From: Actinoplanes sp. L3-i22
GTDB taxonomy: Bacteria; Actinomycetota; Actinomycetes; Mycobacteriales; Micromonosporaceae
Reading direction: 5' to 3'
Assembly (NCBI RefSeq): GCF_019704555.1
Contig: NZ_AP024745.1
Span: forward strand, 3,294,501-3,358,500
Length of the DNA stretch: 64,000 bases
Of this stretch, positions 52,443 through 60,769 are shown in pieces. Within the stretch, counting starts at the first letter, position 1, and every line of letters begins with the position of its first letter. Made by a program: the position numbers and the translations under genes. Under the pieces are notes generated by a model. It was not told the DNA's origin and did not search any database. It saw nothing but the letters and a program-made list of their open reading frames with translations.

Positions 52443-52716
52443 GGTGTGTCCCCTCCCGGTCGCATCGGACAGGTCTGGTCTACGCCTCGGCGGGTGACAA
52501 CCCGGTGTCAGTCGCTGTCACCTGGTTGTCACCTGAGGTCCGGCAGAATTCCGGGCATGCGAGAGCCCGAGCGCGACCTGAGCGAAACCCGGTACCGGTC
52601 CTGTGACCCGCGCCGCAGCCGAAGTTGTTTGAATCTGAAATAGTTTCCCCGTCAACAACGTTGTGCGAGGCAGTCCGGGACGTCAGAACCCCGGCCGAGG
52701 GTTTCAGGAGCGGGTC
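52443..52716. promoter_or_regulatory. Promoter region upstream of the monooxygenase/reductase pair
   Basis: Two direct copies of TGTCACCTG lie at 52516 and 52527. An AT-rich patch around TTGTTTGAATCTGAAATAG (52624-52642) and a 10-bp palindrome ACAACGTTGT (52655-52664) are candidate regulator sites for the operon that starts at 52717. Confidence 0.45.
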
Positions 52717-53841
52717 ATGCAGTTCGGCATCTTCAGCGTCAGCGACATCACCACCGACCCCACCACCGGGAAGACTCCGACCGAGGCCGAGCGCATCAAG
52801 GACATCGTCACCATCGCGAAGCACGCGGAGGAGGTGGGTCTGGACGTCTTCGCGCTCGGTGAGCACCACAACGAGCCGTTCTTCTCGTCCTCGCCGACCG
52901 CCACGCTGGCCTACATCGCCGCGCAGACCACGACGCTGCAGCTCAGCACCGCGACCACGCTGATCACCACGAACGACCCGGTGAAGATCGCCGAGGACTT
53001 CGCGATGCTCCAGCACCTCGCGGACGGCCGCGTCGACCTGACCCTCGGCCGTGGCAACACCGGCCCGGTCTACCCCTGGTTCGGCAAGGACATCCGGGCC
53101 GGCATCCCGCTGGCCATCGAGAACTACGCGCTGCTGCACAAGCTGTGGCGCGAGCACACCATCGACTGGGAGGGCAAGTTCCGCACCCCGCTCCAGTCGT
53201 TCACCTCGACGCCGCGCCCGCTCGACGACGTCCCGCCGTTCGTCTGGCACGGCTCGATCCGCTCGCCGCAGATCGCCGAGCAGGCCGCCTTCTACGGTGA
53301 CGGCTTCTTCGCGAACCACATCTTCTGGCCGGCGTCGCACACCGAGCGGATGGTGAAGCTCTACCGCGAGCGGTTCGCGCACTACGGCCACGGCTCCGCC
53401 GACCAGGCCTACGTCGGTCTCGGCGGCCAGGTGTTCATGCGTAAGAACAGCCAGGACGCGATCAAGGACTTCCGGCCGTACTTCAACAACGCCCCGGTCT
53501 ACGGTCACGGGCCGTCCCTCGAGGACTTCACCCGGGAGACGCCGCTGACCGTCGGCAGCCCGCAGCAGGTCATCGACCGCACCCTGGGCTTCCGGGAGTA
53601 CGTCGGCGACTACCAGCGCCAGCTGTTCCTGATGGACCACGCCGGCCTGCCGCTGAAGACCGTGCTGGAGCAGCTCGACCTGCTCGGCTCCGAGGTCGTC
53701 CCGGTGCTCCGCAAGGAGTTCGCCGCCCTCAAGCCGGCCCACGTGCCGGACGCGCCGACCCACGCGTCCCTGCTCGCCGCCAAGAAGAACGCCGAGACCC
53801 AGGTCGCGACCGAGCTCATCGAAGAGAGTGTTCAGGCATGA
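52717..53841 (+). CDS. Luciferase-like flavin-dependent monooxygenase (CE1758 type)
   Basis: A 374-residue LLM-class oxidoreductase that uses reduced FMN supplied by a partner. It begins MQFGIFSVSDITTDPTTGKT and shows family segments VGLDVFALGEHHNEPFFSSS, TTNDPVKIAEDFAMLQHLA and LTLGRGNTGPVYPWFGKD. The ATG follows AGGAG at 52706-52710. Its stop overlaps the next gene's start by 4 bp (ATGA). The close pairing with an FMN reductase matches the CE1758/CE1759 duo first noted in Corynebacterium. Substrate unknown. Confidence 0.93.
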   Translation: MQFGIFSVSDITTDPTTGKTPTEAERIKDIVTIAKHAEEVGLDVFALGEHHNEPFFSSSPTATLAYIAAQTTTLQLSTATTLITTNDPVKIAEDFAMLQHLADGRVDLTLGRGNTGPVYPWFGKDIRAGIPLAIENYALLHKLWREHTIDWEGKFRTPLQSFTSTPRPLDDVPPFVWHGSIRSPQIAEQAAFYGDGFFANHIFWPASHTERMVKLYRERFAHYGHGSADQAYVGLGGQVFMRKNSQDAIKDFRPYFNNAPVYGHGPSLEDFTRETPLTVGSPQQVIDRTLGFREYVGDYQRQLFLMDHAGLPLKTVLEQLDLLGSEVVPVLRKEFAALKPAHVPDAPTHASLLAAKKNAETQVATELIEESVQA

Positions 53842-54452
53842 AGCAGCGCAACCTCGTCGTGATCAGCGCCGGCCTGAGCCAGCCGTCGTCCACCCGCCTG
53901 CTCGCGGACCAGCTGTCCGCGGCGGCGGGGCGGGCCGCCGCCCAGCTCGGCGTCACCGTCGAGGTCCAGGTCATCGAGCTCCGCGACCTAGCCCACGAGA
54001 TCACCGACCACATGCTGACCGGCTTCCCGCAGTCCGCGCTGAAGCAGGCGCAGGACTCGGTCGCCGCGGCCGACGGGCTGATCGTGGTGACCCCGGTCTT
54101 CAGCGCCAGTTACAGCGGTCTGTTCAAGTCGTTCTTCGACGTCCTGGAGAAGGACGCGCTGGTCGACAAGCCGGTCCTGCTGGCGGCGACGGCCGGGACG
54201 GCCCGTCACTCACTGGTGCTGGAGCACGCGCTGCGGCCGCTGTTCGCCTACCTGCGCGCGACTCCGGTCCCGACCGCGGTCTTCGCGGCCAGCGACGACT
54301 GGGGCGCCAACTCGGTCGAGGGCCCACTGCGCGGCCGCGTCGAGCGCGCCGCCGCGGAACTGGCCCGCGAGATGGAGCGCCGCGAGCCGGCGACGGTCAC
54401 CGACCCGTTCGCCCTCACCGAATCCTTCGCGGACATGCTCAAGTCTCTCTGA
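53838..54452 (+). CDS. NADPH-dependent FMN reductase (CE1759 type)
   Basis: A 204-residue flavodoxin-fold reductase expected to supply reduced FMN to the overlapping monooxygenase. LVVISAGLSQPSSTRLLADQ is the phosphate-binding loop, and GLIVVTPVFSASYSGLFKSF is the second flavin motif. PVLLAATAGTARHSLVLEHA follows. It is translationally coupled to the monooxygenase through a 4-bp overlap and is followed by a terminator hairpin, so the two genes form a complete operon. Confidence 0.94.
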   Translation: MKQRNLVVISAGLSQPSSTRLLADQLSAAAGRAAAQLGVTVEVQVIELRDLAHEITDHMLTGFPQSALKQAQDSVAAADGLIVVTPVFSASYSGLFKSFFDVLEKDALVDKPVLLAATAGTARHSLVLEHALRPLFAYLRATPVPTAVFAASDDWGANSVEGPLRGRVERAAAELAREMERREPATVTDPFALTESFADMLKSL

Positions 54453-54494
54453 CCCGCCCCCTCACCCCGCGACGCAGAAATCCCGCTCCACGCC

Positions 54495-54522
54495 GGCGGC
54501 CTGGCCTCACAGCCAGGCCGCC
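54495..54522 (+). terminator. Terminator of the monooxygenase/reductase operon
   Basis: Perfect 11-bp arms GGCGGCCTGGC and GCCAGGCCGCC enclose CTCACA, 43 bp after the reductase stop. Confidence 0.85.
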
Positions 54523-54657
54523 GCTCTGCGCTGGGCTTCAGGCCGCCGCGCCTGTCACGGTTTGCTGGCTTTTCCTTGGGTACGGCCATTGCCCCGCCCA
54601 CGGGTTGGCACACGCACCGCATCGACGATCGCACGTTGCGTTGCTAATGGTGGATCC

Positions 54658-55272
54658 GTGGGCATCTCCACCTCGGACCCGCCCGTGGTTCGGCGCCACC
54701 TCATCGCCGTCCCGCGTGGTCGCCCCGCGCCGGCCGTGGTCCGGCATCACCTGATCGCGATACCCCGGGGTCGGCCCGTGCCCGCTGCGGACGTTCGCCC
54801 GACCGTGCCCATCCCGGTCGGCGACCGCCCGCAGCCGGCGGTGGCGCCGTTGAGCCCGGTCGGGGATCGGTCAGGGCCAGCGGCGGCGGCGCCGGGTGCG
54901 GCCGGGGGTCGGCTGGCGGCGCCGGGTGCGGCCGGGGGTCGGCTGGCGGCGCCGGGTGCGGCCGGGGATCGGCTGGCGGCGTCGGGTGCGGCCGGGGATC
55001 GGCTGGCGGCGTCGGGTGCGGCCGGGGATCGGCTGGCGGCGTCGGGTGCGGCCGGGGATCGGCCGGCGGCGTCAGGTTCCGGTGGCGAGCAGGTGGGGCC
55101 TGCGGTGACGTTGGCGGCCCTGGAAGAGGGCTCCCCGCCGGGGGTGGAGGTGGCGTCGCGGGCGTCGCGTTCGGTGATTGCGGTGGTGGCGTCGCTGGCG
55201 GCGCTCACGCTGCTCTGCTGTGGTGCGGCAGTTGCCGTCCTCAATCTCTTCGCGGCCCGTGGTCAGCACTGA
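54658..55272 (+). CDS. Low-complexity protein with C-terminal membrane anchor
   Basis: A 204-residue frame rich in Pro, Gly, Arg and Ala. The N-terminal part repeats VVRRHLIAVPRGRPAPA and VVRHHLIAIPRGRPVPA. The middle is a 30-bp array encoding AAPGAAGGRL/AASGAAGDRL units. The C-terminus has one membrane segment, VIAVVASLAALTLLCCGAAVAV. I do not recognise it. The GTG at 54658 is the likely start, but no good ribosome site precedes it. The TM anchor and sustained open frame support a real gene; the composition urges caution. Confidence 0.5.
   Translation: MGISTSDPPVVRRHLIAVPRGRPAPAVVRHHLIAIPRGRPVPAADVRPTVPIPVGDRPQPAVAPLSPVGDRSGPAAAAPGAAGGRLAAPGAAGGRLAAPGAAGDRLAASGAAGDRLAASGAAGDRLAASGAAGDRPAASGSGGEQVGPAVTLAALEEGSPPGVEVASRASRSVIAVVASLAALTLLCCGAAVAVLNLFAARGQH
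54890..55076. repeat. 30-bp tandem repeat, six copies
   Basis: Units such as GCGGCCGGGGATCGGCTGGC plus ten more bases repeat six times, with drift from GGGGGTCGG to GGGGATCGG. The period keeps the frame of the surrounding coding sequence. Confidence 0.95.
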
Positions 55273-55502
55273 CCGGTGACCGGAGCCAGCTCATGATCTT
55301 GGAGGTACCCCTGCTCGCGGGCGGTTTGCCGGGCGGTCGTATGGTGTGCGACACACCGACGGTGGGCAGGACTTCTACCCGATCCGGGCCGTCGGTTCCG
55401 CTTGCGTGGGCGGGTCTCGGGGGTCGACCCTGATGGAGGCCGTCCGTTAACCGAAGGTTGTACCGGGACCACCCCGGAGGGGTGGATTCGCGGACGCGAG
55501 CG

Positions 55503-55517
55503 TTTGCACAATGCAAA
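55503..55517. promoter_or_regulatory. AT-rich palindrome before the glycolipid-binding-domain gene
   Basis: TTTGCA and TGCAAA surround CAA, 34 bp before the ATG at 55551. AATATAAAG follows directly, so the site probably overlaps the promoter. A weaker repeat, GGTGTG/CACACC, lies at 55343-55357. Confidence 0.55.
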
Positions 55518-55550
55518 TATAAAGAACCGGATAGCGGCAAAGGAGGCGCT

Positions 55551-56180
55551 ATGACCACGACCGGCGCACGGGGATCAGCCCTGGCGGAACGGCCTCGCGC
55601 CGATCTGCCCGTCGTTCCGCTCGCCTGGCAGCGGACCGACAAGGTCGGTACCGAGCTCGTGTTCCCGCAGGGCCCGCGGCCCAGCGGATCGGTGATCGTC
55701 GCCGGCGCGACGGCGTATTCGCTGAGCTGGAACGCCGAGCTGACGCCCGCCTCCGAGGTGAAGTCGCTGCACGTCACGTGCCAGGGCGACGGCTGGCGGC
55801 GGGAGCTGCGGCTGGAGCGCGCCGAGTCCGGCTGGACCTGCCGCGCGGAGCACGCCGGCGACGCGGGTGACCTGCCGTTCGCGGGCACCGAGCAGCTCGA
55901 CACGTTCGACCCGGCAGCGACCCTGCGCCTGGCCGACTCCCCGATCTTCGTCTCCTGGGCGATCCGCCACCTCGGCCTGACCGTGAAGGGCGGCCCGGTC
56001 ACCGTGCCGGTCGTCCGGGTGCAGGTGCCGTCCCTGGCGGTGGTCGCCGGGACCGTGACGTATCACCTGGTCAGCCCGCAGCGGCTGCGGATCACCGGCG
56101 ACTGGCCGGCGGCCACGTTCGAACTGGACGACGCGGGCACGGTCGTCTACCAGGCCGGCCGCCTGCGCCTGGCGCGCTGA
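55551..56180 (+). CDS. Putative glycolipid-binding domain protein
   Basis: A 209-residue soluble protein resembling the putative glycolipid-binding family. Conserved-looking parts are VPLAWQRTDKVGTELVF, YSLSWNAELTPASEVKSLHV, GWRRELRLERAESGWTC and the late SPIFVSWAIRHLGLTVKGG. The family has an unusual beta-barrel fold; biochemical role is largely unproven. The ATG at 55551 has an excellent AAAGGAGG ribosome site. It stands alone, with an AT-rich palindrome in its promoter. Confidence 0.78.
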   Translation: MTTTGARGSALAERPRADLPVVPLAWQRTDKVGTELVFPQGPRPSGSVIVAGATAYSLSWNAELTPASEVKSLHVTCQGDGWRRELRLERAESGWTCRAEHAGDAGDLPFAGTEQLDTFDPAATLRLADSPIFVSWAIRHLGLTVKGGPVTVPVVRVQVPSLAVVAGTVTYHLVSPQRLRITGDWPAATFELDDAGTVVYQAGRLRLAR

Positions 56181-56358
56181 CCCACCCACCGGACCGCGAC
56201 CGGCGGCGACCCGGACCGCGGCCGCCGGTGATCCGGCCACCGGCTCGGAGCGCGGCCGCCGGTGATCCGGCCGCCGGTGATCCGGCCATCAGCCCGGATC
56301 ACCGATCGACGCGGGCCGCCGGTTTCCGTTCGGAGTGCTCTGGCCCGGTCATGCCGGG
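56181..56358. repeat. GCGGCCGCCGGTGATCCGG-type repeat region
   Basis: Three to four degenerate copies of CCGCCGGTGATCCGGCC lie between convergent genes. No gene is seen. Confidence 0.75.
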
Positions 56359-56790
56359 TCAGAGCAGGCGCCAGTCCTCGTACTCGAAGCCCGGCGCGAC
56401 CACGCAACTGACCACGACCGGCTGGTCGCCGGCCGGGGCGGCGGCCTGCCAGCAGCCGGCCGGCACCAGCAGTTGCGGCTGCTGGCCGGCGGTGAGATCG
56501 GGACCGAGCAGCAGCGGCTGCTCGGCGCCCGGCCGCTCACCGGTGCCGCCGAGGGTGAGCGTCAACGGGCCGCCGGAGTGCCAGAACCACAGCTCGTCCG
56601 ACCGCACCACGTGCCACGCCGATTCCTCGCCCGGGTGGAGCAGGAAGTAGATCGCTGTGGCTGTGGCGCGCTCACCCGCGTACCCCTCAGGTTTGAAAGC
56701 AATCGGAGACCGCCAGGTCTCCCGGAACCAGCCGCCTTCCGGGTGTGGCTGCATGTCGAACTGCTCGGCCAGCGGCGGTCGGTCGCTCAT
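56359..56790 (-). CDS. Cupin-family protein (DUF985/cupin 5)
   Basis: A 143-residue single-domain cupin. It shows MQPHPEGGWFRETWRSP at the N-terminus, TAIYFLLHPGEESAWHVVRS with the first cupin motif, DELWFWHSGGPL and LVPAGCWQAAAPAGDQPVVV with the second. The family is typically soluble with unknown catalytic function; some members may be sugar epimerase-like. It is divergent from a TetR gene 53 bp away, which may control it. Confidence 0.92.
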   Translation of the reverse strand: MSDRPPLAEQFDMQPHPEGGWFRETWRSPIAFKPEGYAGERATATAIYFLLHPGEESAWHVVRSDELWFWHSGGPLTLTLGGTGERPGAEQPLLLGPDLTAGQQPQLLVPAGCWQAAAPAGDQPVVVSCVVAPGFEYEDWRLL

Positions 56791-56843
56791 GGTCGCAGTC
56801 TACGGTCGGAATGACCGTTCGTTTTGCGCGGTAGGCTGGCCCG

Positions 56844-57437
56844 GTGCCGCGCGTCTCGGAAGCCCACCTCGCCGCCCGCCGCCAGCAGATCGTCGACGCG
56901 GCGGTGCGCTGTTTCGTGCGCAACGGCTTCCACCAGACGTCGATGCAGGACGTGATCAAGGAGGCCGATCTCTCGGTCGGGGCGTTCTACCGCTACTTCA
57001 AGAGCAAGAACGAGCTGATCATGGCGATCACCAACGCCAAGATCGGCGAGGTCACCGGCATTCTCGACAATCTGCTCGCGCTCGACCCGATGCCGCCGCT
57101 CCCGGTGTTCCTCGACGAGGTGATCGGGCAGGTCGAGACGACGCTGACCGCGGGCCAGACGGTGGTGATCGCGGTCCAGGTCTGGGGTGAGGCCACCTTC
57201 GACGACGAGATCGCCGCGGTGGTGCGCGACGTCTACTCCCGGATCCGCGAGCGGATGGTCCGCGCCGCCGAGCGGGCCAAGGCCGCCGGCCAGCTCCCGC
57301 CCGAGGCGGATGCCTTCGGTGTGGGCGCGGCCATCTTCGGGCTGGTCCAGGGCTACATCCTGCAGCGGATCCTGATCGGCGAGATCGACCGTCAGACGTA
57401 TGTCGACGGCGTCCACGCCCTGATCAGCCGGCCCTGA
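56844..57437 (+). CDS. TetR-family transcriptional regulator
   Basis: A 197-residue repressor. The DNA-binding domain is RRQQIVDAAVRCFVRNGFHQ with TSMQDVIKEADLSVGAFYRYF. The ligand domain (AEATFDDEIAAVVRDV-type segments, FGLVQGYILQRILIG) resembles the TetR C-terminal domain of the AcrR group. It starts at GTG 56844. The short space to the divergent cupin gene contains CGGTCGGAATGACCG (56808-56822), a likely partial operator. Convergent with the next TetR gene across a hairpin. Confidence 0.92.
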   Translation: MPRVSEAHLAARRQQIVDAAVRCFVRNGFHQTSMQDVIKEADLSVGAFYRYFKSKNELIMAITNAKIGEVTGILDNLLALDPMPPLPVFLDEVIGQVETTLTAGQTVVIAVQVWGEATFDDEIAAVVRDVYSRIRERMVRAAERAKAAGQLPPEADAFGVGAAIFGLVQGYILQRILIGEIDRQTYVDGVHALISRP

Positions 57438-57444
57438 CCGCCGG

Positions 57445-57467
57445 GCCAGGCGCCTCGGCCGCCTGGC
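57445..57467. terminator. Hairpin between two convergent TetR genes
   Basis: GCCAGGCG and CGCCTGGC form 8-bp arms around CCTCGGC. It lies 8 bp after one TetR stop and 24 bp after the other, and could serve both. Confidence 0.7.
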
Positions 57468-57490
57468 TCAGGCGGCCTCAACCGCCGGGC

Positions 57491-58090
57491 TCAGGGAGCC
57501 TCGGCCGGGATCAGGCGGCGGATCGCGCGGGTCAGGCCGGGGGCGTCCAGGTCGGACTCCATCACCAGGGCGCGCAGGATGATGCCGTCGAGCAGGGCGC
57601 AGATGTCCCGGGCCGCGTCCGAGCCGACCGCGGGGGCGAGGATCTCCGGCAGGCCGTCCATCCAGGTCTCCGCGATCGGGCGTAGCGCGGCGTCCCGGGC
57701 CGCGGTGACGCACAGCTCGTACTCGATCCGCACCTGCTGGCGGTCGGCCAGGTACTCCCTGGTCAGGTCGGTCAGCTCGGCCGGCATGTCGGGGGCCGCG
57801 GCCAGCCGCTGCGCCCACTCGTCCAGGTCGGTGCGGAGCTGGTCGGTGGCGTGGCGCAGGCCGGCCGCGATCAGGTCGTCGAGCGTGGGGAAGTAGTACG
57901 TGGTGGCGCCGAGCGGAAGCCCGGCGCGGGCCGCGACCGCCCGGTGGGTGGTCCGCCCGACGCCGTTCTCCGCGATGACCTCCATGGTCGCCACCGCGAG
58001 CGCGGCCCGCCGTGCCTCGGGATCCCGGGCACGCTGGGGCCGGCGCTCCGGAGCCTCCGCGGAGGGCGCGCCGGGGGAGGGCTTGGTCAA
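57491..58090 (-). CDS. TetR-family regulator of an SMR efflux gene
   Basis: A 199-residue repressor with helix-turn-helix ENGVGRTTHRAVAARAGLPL and GATTYYFPTLDDLIAAGLRH, followed by a ligand domain around EYELCVTAARDAALRPIAE. The TTG start lies within the stop of the SMR gene (4-bp overlap), so it is translated as the second gene of the operon. It very probably binds the overlapping palindromes at 58430-58461 upstream of the SMR gene, giving drug-responsive autoregulation. Confidence 0.92.
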   Translation of the reverse strand: MTKPSPGAPSAEAPERRPQRARDPEARRAALAVATMEVIAENGVGRTTHRAVAARAGLPLGATTYYFPTLDDLIAAGLRHATDQLRTDLDEWAQRLAAAPDMPAELTDLTREYLADRQQVRIEYELCVTAARDAALRPIAETWMDGLPEILAPAVGSDAARDICALLDGIILRALVMESDLDAPGLTRAIRRLIPAEAP

Positions 58091-58416
58091 TGTGCTTCCG
58101 AGCCGGTCAGGTTCAGCATCACGACTCCCGCAATGATGAGGACGATTCCGCCCACCTTAGCGAGGGTCACCGGCTCGTCGAGGAAGAGCGCGCCGATCAC
58201 GATGATCGCCGCGGTGCCGACCGCGGACCAGATCGCGTAGGCGATGCCGACCTGGATGCCGCCCTTGATGGCCTGGGACAGGGCGATGAACGAGATGACG
58301 TAACCGGCGAGGACAGCCACGGTGGGCCAGAGCCGGCTGAAGCCGTCGGTGGCTTTCATCAGGCTGGTGGCGAGGAGCTCACACGCGATGGCGAGAGCGA
58401 GAAGGACGTACGGCAC
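58087..58416 (-). CDS. Small multidrug resistance (SMR) efflux protein
   Basis: A 109-residue four-helix membrane protein of the EmrE/SugE family. Helix 1, LLALAIACELLATSLMK, carries the essential Glu13 (Glu14 in EmrE). WPTVAVLAGYVISFIALSQAI, GIAYAIWSAVGTAAIIVIGAL and the final VGGIVLIIAGVVMLNL helix follow. It would exchange protons for cationic drugs or guanidinium. It starts at GTG 58416 and is transcribed with the downstream TetR gene. The operator region is shared with the divergent threonine-aldolase gene. Confidence 0.95.
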   Translation of the reverse strand: MPYVLLALAIACELLATSLMKATDGFSRLWPTVAVLAGYVISFIALSQAIKGGIQVGIAYAIWSAVGTAAIIVIGALFLDEPVTLAKVGGIVLIIAGVVMLNLTGSEAH

Positions 58417-58429
58417 TGCGACACCTCAT

Positions 58430-58461
58430 CTTGTACGAACGTACAAGTACGATCGTACAAG
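58430..58461. promoter_or_regulatory. Two overlapping palindromic operators, SMR/TetR and aldolase promoters
   Basis: Site 1 is CTTGTACG-AA-CGTACAAG (58430-58447), perfect. Site 2 is centred on GTACGATCGTAC (58447-58458) and ends CGTACAAG (58454-58461). Half-site CGTACAAG occurs twice. The sites lie 13 bp from the SMR start and 48 bp from the aldolase start. Confidence 0.88.
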
Positions 58462-58508
58462 ATAGTGCCCGGGATTCGCGAACCGGAAAAGTCTGGGACC
58501 ATCCATCG

Positions 58509-59603
58509 GTGGCTGACGATTGGGCGCGGCGGATCGCCGCGATGCGCGGAAGTGACCGGGTGCTCTCCGGGGTGCGGCCGATGTCCGTACGGGAAAAGCT
58601 GGCCGAGTTCGGCGAGGCCGCCGCCCCCGAGCTGATGCCGGACTTCTACGGCGACGGGCCGATCCGGGACCTCGAGGAGCGGGTGGCGGGCCTGCTCGGC
58701 GCCGACGACGCGGTGTTCTTCCCGACCGGGACGATGGCTCAGCAGGTCGCGCTCCGCTACGGCGCCGAGGTGACCGGGCGTCCCGTGGTGGCGCTGCACC
58801 CGCTCGGGCATCAGGAGGTGCACGAGCGCCGCGCCTACGCCGACCTGACCGGGCTGCGCTCGGTCCACCCGACCGCCGCGCCGCGGAACCCGACCGCGAC
58901 CGAGATCATGGCACTGGCCGAGCCGGTCGGGACGGTGGTCTTCGAGCTGCCGATGCGCGACGCCGGATTCGTGCTGCCGACCTGGCCGGAGCTCGGGGAC
59001 GCCTGCCTGGCGGCGCGCGAGATCGGGGCCCGGGTGCACTTCGACGGGGCGCGGATCTGGGAGTCGACGCCGTACCTCAACCGGGGTCTGCCGGAGATCA
59101 GCGGCCTGGCCGACACGACGTACGTCTCGTTCTACAAGACCCTGGGCGGCCTCAGCGGCGCGGCGCTGACCGGAAGCACCGCCTTCGTCGCGTATGCCCG
59201 GAGCTGGCGGCACCGCTACGGCGGCCTGCTGTTCCAGCAGTGGCCGGCGGCGCTGGCCGCGATCAGCGGCCTGGAGCGCGAGCTGCCGCGTGTCCCGGAC
59301 TACGTGCGGCATGCCCGGACGGTGGCCGGCGCGCTCGCCGAACTGCCCGGCGCGCTGGTGTTTCCGCAGCCGCCGCACACCAACCAGTTCCGCGTCTGGC
59401 TGCCGTTCCCGGCCGCCCGGCTCAACGACGCCGTGCTCGCGATGGCCGCCGAGGAGAAGGTGTGGTTCGCCGGCGGCTGGCGGGACACCGAGGTCCCGGG
59501 GCGGGCGATGACCGAGTTCTCGGTGCTCGCGCCGGCGCTCGAATGGACCGCGCGAGATGTGATCGAAACCGGACTTAGGCTCCTGGACCGGGTTCAAGGT
59601 TGA
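58509..59603 (+). CDS. Threonine aldolase/beta-eliminating lyase family PLP enzyme
   Basis: A 364-residue pyridoxal-phosphate enzyme of the aromatic amino acid beta-eliminating lyase/threonine aldolase fold. DFYGDGPIRDLEERVAGLLG is the N-terminal segment, DDAVFFPTGTMAQQVALR follows and VHFDGARIWES contains the cofactor-pairing Asp. TYVSFYKTLGGLSGAAL contains the Schiff-base Lys. It would cleave beta-hydroxy amino acids, exact substrate unknown. I start it at GTG 58509 (VADDWARRIAAMRGS), the first codon after the operator region; an earlier TTG would lie inside operator site 1. Confidence 0.9.
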   Translation: MADDWARRIAAMRGSDRVLSGVRPMSVREKLAEFGEAAAPELMPDFYGDGPIRDLEERVAGLLGADDAVFFPTGTMAQQVALRYGAEVTGRPVVALHPLGHQEVHERRAYADLTGLRSVHPTAAPRNPTATEIMALAEPVGTVVFELPMRDAGFVLPTWPELGDACLAAREIGARVHFDGARIWESTPYLNRGLPEISGLADTTYVSFYKTLGGLSGAALTGSTAFVAYARSWRHRYGGLLFQQWPAALAAISGLERELPRVPDYVRHARTVAGALAELPGALVFPQPPHTNQFRVWLPFPAARLNDAVLAMAAEEKVWFAGGWRDTEVPGRAMTEFSVLAPALEWTARDVIETGLRLLDRVQG

Positions 59604-59655
59604 TCGGCTGGGTAGTGGAGGGGCGTCCCATTTTCACCGGATGCAGGAGGTTCCG

Positions 59656-60090
59656 ATGAGCGCAGTCGCCAACCCGGCCACCGTCGACGAATGTCTGCGG
59701 GTGGGCGCCGGATTCTCCCAGGGCGACCTCAACTGGATCGCCGAGCAGTTCACCCCGCTCGACGCCCGGCTCGCCGCGTTTGACGCCGACAGCACCGCGC
59801 TTTACATCTCGGTGAAGGACCGGGAGTCGCCCGGTCAGAAGGTGACCATGGAAGCCACCATCGGTGGCCGGGAAAAACTGGTCGTCACGTCGTCCGAGGA
59901 CGACCTGCACGCGGCGATCATGGACGTGCGCGACGACCTGAAGCGCCGCCTCAACGACGCCAAGACCAAGCACGAGCCGCGCCACAACCGGCACCTGCGC
60001 GACGTCCCGCACCCGCTGGACGAGCCGCTCCCGGCCGACGGCGCCCACCTGTCCGACGACTCGCAGCCGTCCAGCGGCTCGCTGCTCTAG
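59656..60090 (+). CDS. HPF/RaiA-like ribosome-associated protein
   Basis: A 144-residue protein resembling the S30AE domain of ribosome hibernation factors. The beta-strand and helix pattern includes LYISVKDRESPGQKVTMEAT and VVTSSEDDLHAAIMDVRDDL, then KRRLNDAKTKHEPRHNR. It lacks the C-terminal dimerisation domain of long HPF proteins, and its last 35 residues are acidic and disordered-looking. The ATG follows AGGAGG. The identification is by pattern only. A 21-bp duplication begins at its last codons. Confidence 0.68.
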   Translation: MSAVANPATVDECLRVGAGFSQGDLNWIAEQFTPLDARLAAFDADSTALYISVKDRESPGQKVTMEATIGGREKLVVTSSEDDLHAAIMDVRDDLKRRLNDAKTKHEPRHNRHLRDVPHPLDEPLPADGAHLSDDSQPSSGSLL

Positions 60091-60165
60091 CCCGGTCGGC
60101 GGCTGCTCTAACCCGGTTCGCGGCTGCCGGGCGGCTCGCGCTGTAGGCCGGACGGCTCGCAGCCG
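60082..60165. repeat. 21-bp duplication around the stop of the RaiA-like gene
   Basis: CTGCTCTAGCCCGGTCGGCGG (split across the stop codon TAG) is followed directly by a near copy, CTGCTCTAACCCGGTTCGCGG. Further GGCGGCTCGC-type repeats continue to the GNAT gene. Confidence 0.8.
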
Positions 60166-60759
60166 TCAGGCGGCTCGCCGCCCCAGATAGGTGATCGGCC
60201 CCGGGTCGGGGACCGGCAGCTCGGTGAAGCCGACGCGGTCGTAGAACGCGCGCGCCCGCACATTCGTGGTGACCATGCCGAGATGCACCCCGACCTGGGC
60301 CTTCCGCACGAAGGCATCGATCAACTGCCGACCAAAACCCCTTCTTTGGTACGGCGGCAGCAGGTCGATGTGCAGATGCGCCGGGTGATCCGCCAGCTCG
60401 GCGACGATCATCCGCTCCGGGTGGAAGTGCAGCGCGACCATGTCCTGCTCGGGGGTGCGCGGCGGGGGTGGGGGCACCGGATACTTCTCGCCGATCAGCG
60501 GGATCCACTCGTCGCGGTAGCGCTTCACGAACGTGGCCGTGTCCGCGGTGCCGACCACATACCCCACCGCGGCGCCGCCGTCGTCCACGACGAAGGCCAT
60601 GTCCGGTTCGAGGTGCACATACGGCCCGGCGAACAGGTCGCCCATCAGCTCGTCGGTGGAATACCTCCCCCGGGCGTCCCCGCCGAGGTCGGCGGTGCGG
60701 ACACAGATGTCGTAGACGGCGGCCAGATCGGCCGGCCGGTAGGGACGAATCTCAGGCAC
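60166..60759 (-). CDS. GNAT-family N-acetyltransferase
   Basis: A 197-residue acetyl-CoA-dependent transferase. IRPYRPADLAAVYDICVRTA is the first strand and helix, and AHLHIDLLPPYQRRGFGRQL contains the Q/RxxGxG/A coenzyme A motif. VTTNVRARAFYDRVGFTELP completes the fold. A Glu-rich mid-region with DEWIPLIGEKYPV resembles bacterial homologues of the acetyltransferase-like domain of O-GlcNAcase; substrate unknown. It starts at GTG 60759, directly downstream of a 16-bp palindrome, so it is likely controlled by the LacI protein encoded upstream. Confidence 0.9.
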   Translation of the reverse strand: MPEIRPYRPADLAAVYDICVRTADLGGDARGRYSTDELMGDLFAGPYVHLEPDMAFVVDDGGAAVGYVVGTADTATFVKRYRDEWIPLIGEKYPVPPPPPRTPEQDMVALHFHPERMIVAELADHPAHLHIDLLPPYQRRGFGRQLIDAFVRKAQVGVHLGMVTTNVRARAFYDRVGFTELPVPDPGPITYLGRRAA

Positions 60760-60769
60760 GCCCCGCAGG

